A DNA stretch of 64,000 nucleotides, taken from assembly GCF_002127325.2 (NCBI RefSeq), contig NC_035436.2, forward strand, positions 21,794,883-21,858,882, written 5' to 3'. The position numbers were made by a program, and so were the translations under genes. Below the pieces are notes generated by a model. The model was not told the origin of the DNA. It did no database searches and saw only the letters and a program-made list of their open reading frames with translations. Source of the DNA: Helianthus annuus. Lineage: Eukaryota > Streptophyta > Magnoliopsida > Asterales > Asteraceae. The number at the start of each line of letters is the position of its first letter. Position 1 is the stretch's first letter. Below, piece by piece: positions 59,079-64,000 of this stretch.

Positions 59079-59477
59079 GGACAATGCTAGATAGAAAACC
59101 CTAAAAATTTGAGAAAACCCTAGAAAACCCAACCTCCCGACCTTTTTTTTTTTTGAAAAAAATAACACATGTAATATACATGTTTTTACGAGTTTTGAGC
59201 CAAAAAAATCAAAAAAGCGCCGAGTGGATGTTTTGAAAAAAAATAAACAAGTTTCAGCAACTTTCGTCACTAACATGTGTTAGACAAAAAAGTGTTGAAA
59301 CTTGTTTATTTTTTTTAAAAAAAAAACCACTCGGCGCTTTTTTGATTTTTTTTGCTCAAAACTCTTAAAAACATGTATATTACATGTGTTATTTTTTTCA
59401 AAAAAAAAAAAAAAAAGTCAGGAGGTTGGGTTTTCTAGGGTTTTCTCAAATTTTTAGGGTTTTCTACCTAGCCCTAC
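59079..59477. mobile_element. Foldback (MITE-like) element with MULE-type ends
   Basis: Two arms of about 180 bp form an almost perfect inverted repeat around a 30-base loop holding TAACATGTGTTA (59271-59282). The outer ends (GCTAGATAGAAAACCC, GCTAGGTAGAAAACCC) follow the same pattern as the giant MULE TIRs. No coding capacity. Likely a non-autonomous derivative mobilised by a related MULE. Confidence 0.8.
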
Positions 59478-60936
59478 TGTAACAACTATCATTAAAATTA
59501 GTAATTAGAATAATAATTAGTCAATAAGGAAACCTTAATTGAGACACCCAAGTAATTCCGCACTAACCCTAAAATTTCCAGAATAATCGGAATCAGGATC
59601 AGGGCCCCTAAAACTCAGGGGGGTTAAACCCTATTCGATAATTATCTTAAATTATGCGTTGTATATACTGAATTTCGAATGTTGTTGATTCACCAAGTCT
59701 ATGCCACTGACTAGGCTAATCTACAAGCTAGGCCGCACCTTTACGGACCGTAAGGGTTAGTCCTTATGGATCGTAAGCCTACCAGCTTGCCTTACGGACT
59801 GTAAGGGTTAGGTCATACGGTCCGTAAGCAACATGAAATTTGGGCTATAAATAGCCGACGTTGGCATTCGACTGTTGGTGTTAAAACGTCGATCGAATTC
59901 GTTCTGTACATCGATGTTAGGCTGTTATATCACAAATTAAACACACACGATCACGAAGTGCTGCCGCGGAACAGGGTAATTACTCGATCGCTATTACGAT
60001 TCAGTTTCCGAGATCAATATATCCAAAGAATGTTTAAGTGCCGCCCACATTGGGTCATACTTTGTCGTTTATCGTTAATTCGATGAATGAGTTTAAGTAT
60101 TATACTTTGTCGTTTGTCGTTAATTCGATAAATGAGTTTAAGTATCGCACTTTGTCGTTCATTGTGAGAATTTGATCTCATGAGATATCGTGACTGTTGT
60201 ATTGATCACTAACCCTGTTTTGTGTGCATTATTATTGAAATTAGGTTAACAGGGCTAAAATCATATTCTGTCAGTACTAAATCTGCAATGTGAGTTATTC
60301 TCTTTTTATCAACTGTTTTACAATACTCCAAATTATTTCCAGAATTATAAATTACAGTGATTAAGTTTATGTAATCACCAAGTTACAGCCGGTATGTGGG
60401 GTATTGTGCACTTTACTTGATAATCGTCACCATTGGGGCAGCCATTGGGTGATATGACCATAATCACAGACACCATTGGACAGGCGGGCCAATGGGTCGA
60501 GTGGTAAAGTACTGTGGGTAGTTGGTTGATATCAGAAACATTGTAAAAGATCTTAACACTGTGAATTATAACAGATGTGTCATTTTCAGCAACTAGAATA
60601 ATTCACTCAGTATTTCCCCGCTGACAAAATCTTTTCCAAACATGTTTCAGGTGATCTGCTGTAATTCAGGAAAAATGCAGGGGAAGCATTTCAAGCTTAA
60701 GATAGTGGCTCAGTATAAAATAAAGAAATGTGTTTTATCCAGAAAATCTTACTATTGTAAATTATCAGGGTTTTATCCCGAATTGTGAAATAAAATAATC
60801 GGGAAAAGTTTTTAGCTTAAACGATCCTGTAAATAAAATTTCCGCTGCTAAACTCACAATAAACAAAGTACCGCAGGATTTCTGTCCCGCGGCTCCTGGA
60901 ACGGGTCAAACCGGGCCGGGGGCCGTGACGGAAACA
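59478..60936 (+). repeat. 5' LTR of element D
   Basis: TGTAACAACT ... GGAAACA, about 1459 bp, three bases before the PBS. Upstream of its TATA box lie four TTACGGACCGTAAG-like inverted repeats (59748-59828). The right edge may be off by a few bases. Confidence 0.75.
59846..59853 (+). promoter_or_regulatory. TATA box of the element D LTR
   Basis: TATAAATA in the context GGCTATAAATAGCC, itself a palindrome. Confidence 0.65.
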
Positions 60937-60939
60937 AGG

Positions 60940-60952
60940 TGGTATCAGAGCC
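60940..60952 (+). other. Primer binding site of element D (tRNA-iMet)
   Basis: TGGTATCAGAGCC, complementary to the 3' end of initiator Met tRNA. Confidence 0.88.
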
Positions 60953-61059
60953 ACTAAGTTAAGCTAATTAAGTATTTAAAAGATACTTAATTTTTCCTGA
61001 TTACTATTACGTGATTATGTGTTTATGTGCTTTTAAACTGATTATTTGTTAATTACAGT

Positions 61060-61383
61060 ATGGGTAAGCAAAAGTTACAAGATATCTATCTTAAACTAGA
61101 TAGGTCAGTCTACGAAGAAGGAAGTTCGTCTAAAACTAAATTTTCAAAGCTTCCTACAATTCCTGAGGAAGGAATATTTGTGCAAAAAGCGAATTATGAA
61201 TATCCGCTTTCTCCTAGAAAAAGGAATATGATTATTAAGAAAAGTAAGGAGCAAATCAGAGAAAAGAAGATTAAAAAGGAAACCCAGGAGTTAATTAAGA
61301 AATCACCTTGGGAAGATAAACTCGATGAAAAATGGGCAAATTTGTATATGTTAGCCAGTGTGGCAGAACATGCAAATCTTTAG
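61060..61383 (+). CDS. Extra ORF-a of element D, 107 residues, unknown
   Basis: ATG at 61060 (MGKQKLQDIYLKLDRSVYEE), a very Lys/Glu-rich protein with a central basic helix (KKSKEQIREKKIKKETQ) and no known domain. It lies 108 bp after the PBS and ends in TAG. Position between PBS and gag recalls ORF1 of Ogre elements, but no sequence match is claimed. Confidence 0.55.
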   Translation: MGKQKLQDIYLKLDRSVYEEGSSSKTKFSKLPTIPEEGIFVQKANYEYPLSPRKRNMIIKKSKEQIREKKIKKETQELIKKSPWEDKLDEKWANLYMLASVAEHANL

Positions 61384-61538
61384 ATGCCCTACATCTAGCA
61401 AACAGCACTTCCCAATAAGTAAATAAATAAAATTTAGTAAAATAAATCTGAATATGTTTTCCTGTATTTTGTACAAATAGTGTGTAATAAAACTTCCATG
61501 TTTATTTGTTAAACTTTGTTCCAAAGTTTTAACTTAAT

Positions 61539-62369
61539 ATGTTTGTGCATTTTGCATATATGCTACACAGCATGAACGAGATATCTGAAGCTTTTCAGAA
61601 CCTCAATCTTTACCCGGTGAATATAGAAGTTTCTCATGAATTTACTGGATATTTTGCTGATGTGGACCAACCTGTAAAATTTCCTACTCCACCATTGACC
61701 AAACCAAAAAGAAAGAAAAAGAAAAATTATGTGTAGGGAAGCCGTATACGTAGGAAAAAGCCAGTTACAAAACCTCCTAGAATTAACGACCCTTTAGGAA
61801 AAGGAAAGGCAATTATAATCCAGGAAAACCCTAATCAGCAAGAAAGGGAAACTGAAGCCAATAAAGAGTTTAGGCAAATGGAGAAACAATTTGAGGAATA
61901 TTCTCAAGAAATAGAAACAGAAATAGGGCAAGATTCTAGACCAACTCAGGTAGAAATTGGGGAGAGTTCCAACCAAAACCAAAGGCTAACATTTCAGGAG
62001 CAGATAGATATTCTATTGGCAAACTGTGATACTTTTCAGCCTGTCAATATGAATATTTTTACCTATCCTATTGAAAATCCACTTCCTATGAACTCTGGAC
62101 CAGCAATCCCAGATCCAATAGTACACTTCCAACCTGTAGAAATGGAGGAATGGTGGACAAATGATTGGCAATTCCAAAATATTGTCAACGACCCTTATTC
62201 CTTTCTTCCACAATTCGATCCAGAACCCCTACCTAATCCACCAATGAGCAATGAGAATCTGGCTGAACTTCGCCATTTCGGTGAAGAATTGATGGATGCA
62301 GGGAATAGAATTAGGGAGATAGGGGGACAGATTGCCTGGAAGTATGATGAAAGGGAACTTCGTTTTTAG
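61539..62369 (+). pseudogene. Extra ORF-b of element D, about 276 codons with one stop
   Basis: Open from ATG 61539, TAG at 61734-61736, then open in the same frame to 62369, so it was one ORF. The N-terminal part has MNEISEAFQNLNLYP; then a Lys run (KRKKKKN); the rest is Glu/Gln- and Pro-rich (FQEQIDILLANCDTF, WWTNDWQFQN). No enzyme or zinc motif. Retaining a 276-codon frame with one stop argues that it was a real protein. Function unknown. Confidence 0.6.
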
Positions 62370-62613
62370 GATATCAAGTAACGAGAGATAAGAAGATGAT
62401 AAAACTATCGTTGTGTAATAGTAAAACTAAATAGTGAAACCAGTTGTAACATAACGAATAAAACGTTGTAAAATATCGGTGTGTATTGATGCATACTATA
62501 CTGATATAAAATGGAATCGAGAAATCGATAAGTTTTGACTTTATGTGTTATGAATTGTCTGATTAATTGTATAAATTGCTAATTACTAATTACTCATAAT
62601 AAATTATTATCAG

Positions 62614-64000
62614 ATGGCAAATAATGATAACGAACCAGTAAATGAAGTTAATCAGTCAGAGCATCACCCAGAAGATCAATATATGACCAAACAAGATATT
62701 GAAAATATTGTTGCTCAAGGGATAGCCAACGCAATTCCAATATTCGTTGCTGCTATAAAAAGTCCAAACGAGCCGCAACATATCATTCCTAGTAGACATA
62801 GTATTGAGGATAATTTCAGCAATAGTATAAACGGGGGCAATGATCATATTAATCATGATAATGAATCTCAGCACACGCCGCGCCCTAAGAAACGAAAGGC
62901 TGCAACACCTGGTTGAACTTTCAAAGAATTCCTTGCTTGTAAACCCGCTGAATTTGCAGGCAACGAAGGAGCAACTGCAACACTGCGATGGTTAGAGAAA
63001 ACCGAAGCAGTGATTGCAATAAGTAAATGTGCTGAAGAAGATCAAGTCATGTATGCCTCAAATTTGTTTAAAGAAGGAGCACTAGAATGGTGGAACACAG
63101 TACTGCAAGCAAAAGGAAGACGGGTGGCTTATGCTATGACTTGGGAAGAATTTAAGAATCTTTTCGAAAGAAAATTCTGTCCTGAGTATGAGAAGGAACA
63201 GATGGCAAATAAGTTCCTAAATCATCGAATGACAGGGGTAGATTGTCGTGGTTACACTTCGACATTCTTCGAATATGCGAGAGTGGTACCCAATCTGGCT
63301 TCGCCAGAACCGGTACTCATTTCCCGATATATTTGGGGATTAATTAGCGAAATTCGCAATATCGTTAAGGCTACGAGACCTCATACTATTGACGATGCAG
63401 TAGAATTAGCTAACACCCTAACCGACGAACTAATACGCACAAGAGATGAAGATAGGAAGAAAGAATTGGCTCAAAAGATTACCCAGGGATTTAGGGTCGG
63501 TAATAGTAGTAATTTCAAGAAGAAAGGAGCAAGACAATCTTCAACCCCGCCATTTTGCAGAAATTGCAGAAGGAAACATTTTGGAAAATGCAATGCAATT
63601 TGTAATTTCTGCAAATCTGTAGGCCATAGTGAAGAAAACTGTAAGAAGAAAACTGTAATCTGTTTTCACTATGGGGAAACAGGACATTACAAAACCGGAT
63701 GCCCCAAACTGAACAAAATCCCCGATAACAAGGGCAAACCAGTTGAAGGAACTGTTAAGAAAAATGCCAGAGCTTTCCAGCTAACCACTCAAGAAGCAGA
63801 GCTCATTCCGGATGTGATAGCCGGTACGTTTTTAGTTCACAACGTTTATGCAAAAGTATTATTTGACTCTGGTGCAAACCAAATTTTTATAAATACTTCA
63901 TTCTGTCAAGCTCTTAAGTTACCGTTGACTACCGTTAGGCAGATTTTTACAGTCGAAACTGCAGATGGGAATTCAGTAGAAATTAATCAGGTTTTGCAAA
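62614..64000 (+). pseudogene. gag and protease start of element D (runs off the window)
   Basis: ATG at 62614 (MANNDNEPVNEVNQSEHH). A TGA at codon 101 (62914-62916) interrupts it; the same frame then stays open to the window end. The capsid region has LFKEGALEWWNTVLQ and RKFCPEYEKEQMA. Knuckle 1 is normal (CNFCKSVGHSEENC). Knuckle 2 reads CFHYGETGHYKTGC, with Tyr where the second Cys should be. The protease active site is VLFDSGANQIF near 63860. Two point lesions make this copy defective. Confidence 0.85.

Larger units (their letters stand above)
59478..64000 (+). mobile_element. Element D: Ty3/gypsy chromovirus-like element, 5' part
   Basis: Plus-strand order: LTR, iMet PBS, extra ORFs, gag with zinc knuckles, start of protease, then the window edge. 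The 5 bases before it are CCTAC (59473-59477), lying in the very end of the foldback element. Gag lesions show decay. Clade uncertain because RT and integrase are not visible. Confidence 0.85.

Overview
The window looks like nuclear DNA of a flowering plant, most likely Asteraceae (sunflower/daisy type). The reasons are spliced genes, plant TATA boxes, AT-rich spacers, and Tekay/Del, Tat and LARD-like LTR elements whose proteins and GC-palindrome repeats resemble those I know from Asteraceae. The family call is inference (about 0.7). I see no rRNA, tRNA, CRISPR or bacterial-style operon. Nearly all of the window is transposable elements in various states of decay; one small host-like gene stands out at 10939-11142 (-).

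Layout. (1) 1-5481: the 5' half of a decayed Tekay-type element A (-), with a gag carrying three stops, an iMet PBS and a 3.68-kb LTR. It sits in what looks like the PBS of a second element, whose LTR (E) runs from 5491 to about 7950. (2) 7960-11538: AT-rich spacer with MITE-like repeats and the small gene. (3) 11539-21614: a complete but disabled Tat-type Ty3 element C (-), TSD ATTGT, with a spliced antisense gene in its 3' region. (4) 21620-26700: AT-rich and minisatellite-rich DNA holding the remains of a MULE. (5) 26701-59060: a giant MULE (about 12.5 kb without insertions) with degenerate TIRs next to (TA)n. It has a FAR1/MULE transposase gene from its left end, a Ulp1-like cysteine protease gene from its right end, and a small unknown gene between. 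Its transposase exon is split by a non-autonomous LARD (29152-49037, TSD GTACC). The LARD in turn holds a young 12.1-kb Tekay element B (32536-44681, TSD ATTAG) and a solo LTR (31824-32262, TSD CATTT). (6) 59079-59477: a foldback element whose ends resemble the MULE TIRs. (7) 59478-64000: element D (+), a Ty3 element with extra ORFs between PBS and gag, cut by the window edge.

Relative ages follow from nesting and from my hand count of LTR differences: Tekay B about 0.3% (youngest), element C about 1.9%, LARD about 3%, and the MULE older than the LARD. The most unusual signals are these: a 12-mer (TAACACATGTTA) scattered through the introns and spacers of the MULE; a different CG-rich inverted-repeat motif near the TATA box of each of the six LTR families; a hairpin plus G-run module present twice in the LARD with different but complementary stems; and an inverted filler sequence at a deletion in the element C reverse transcriptase.
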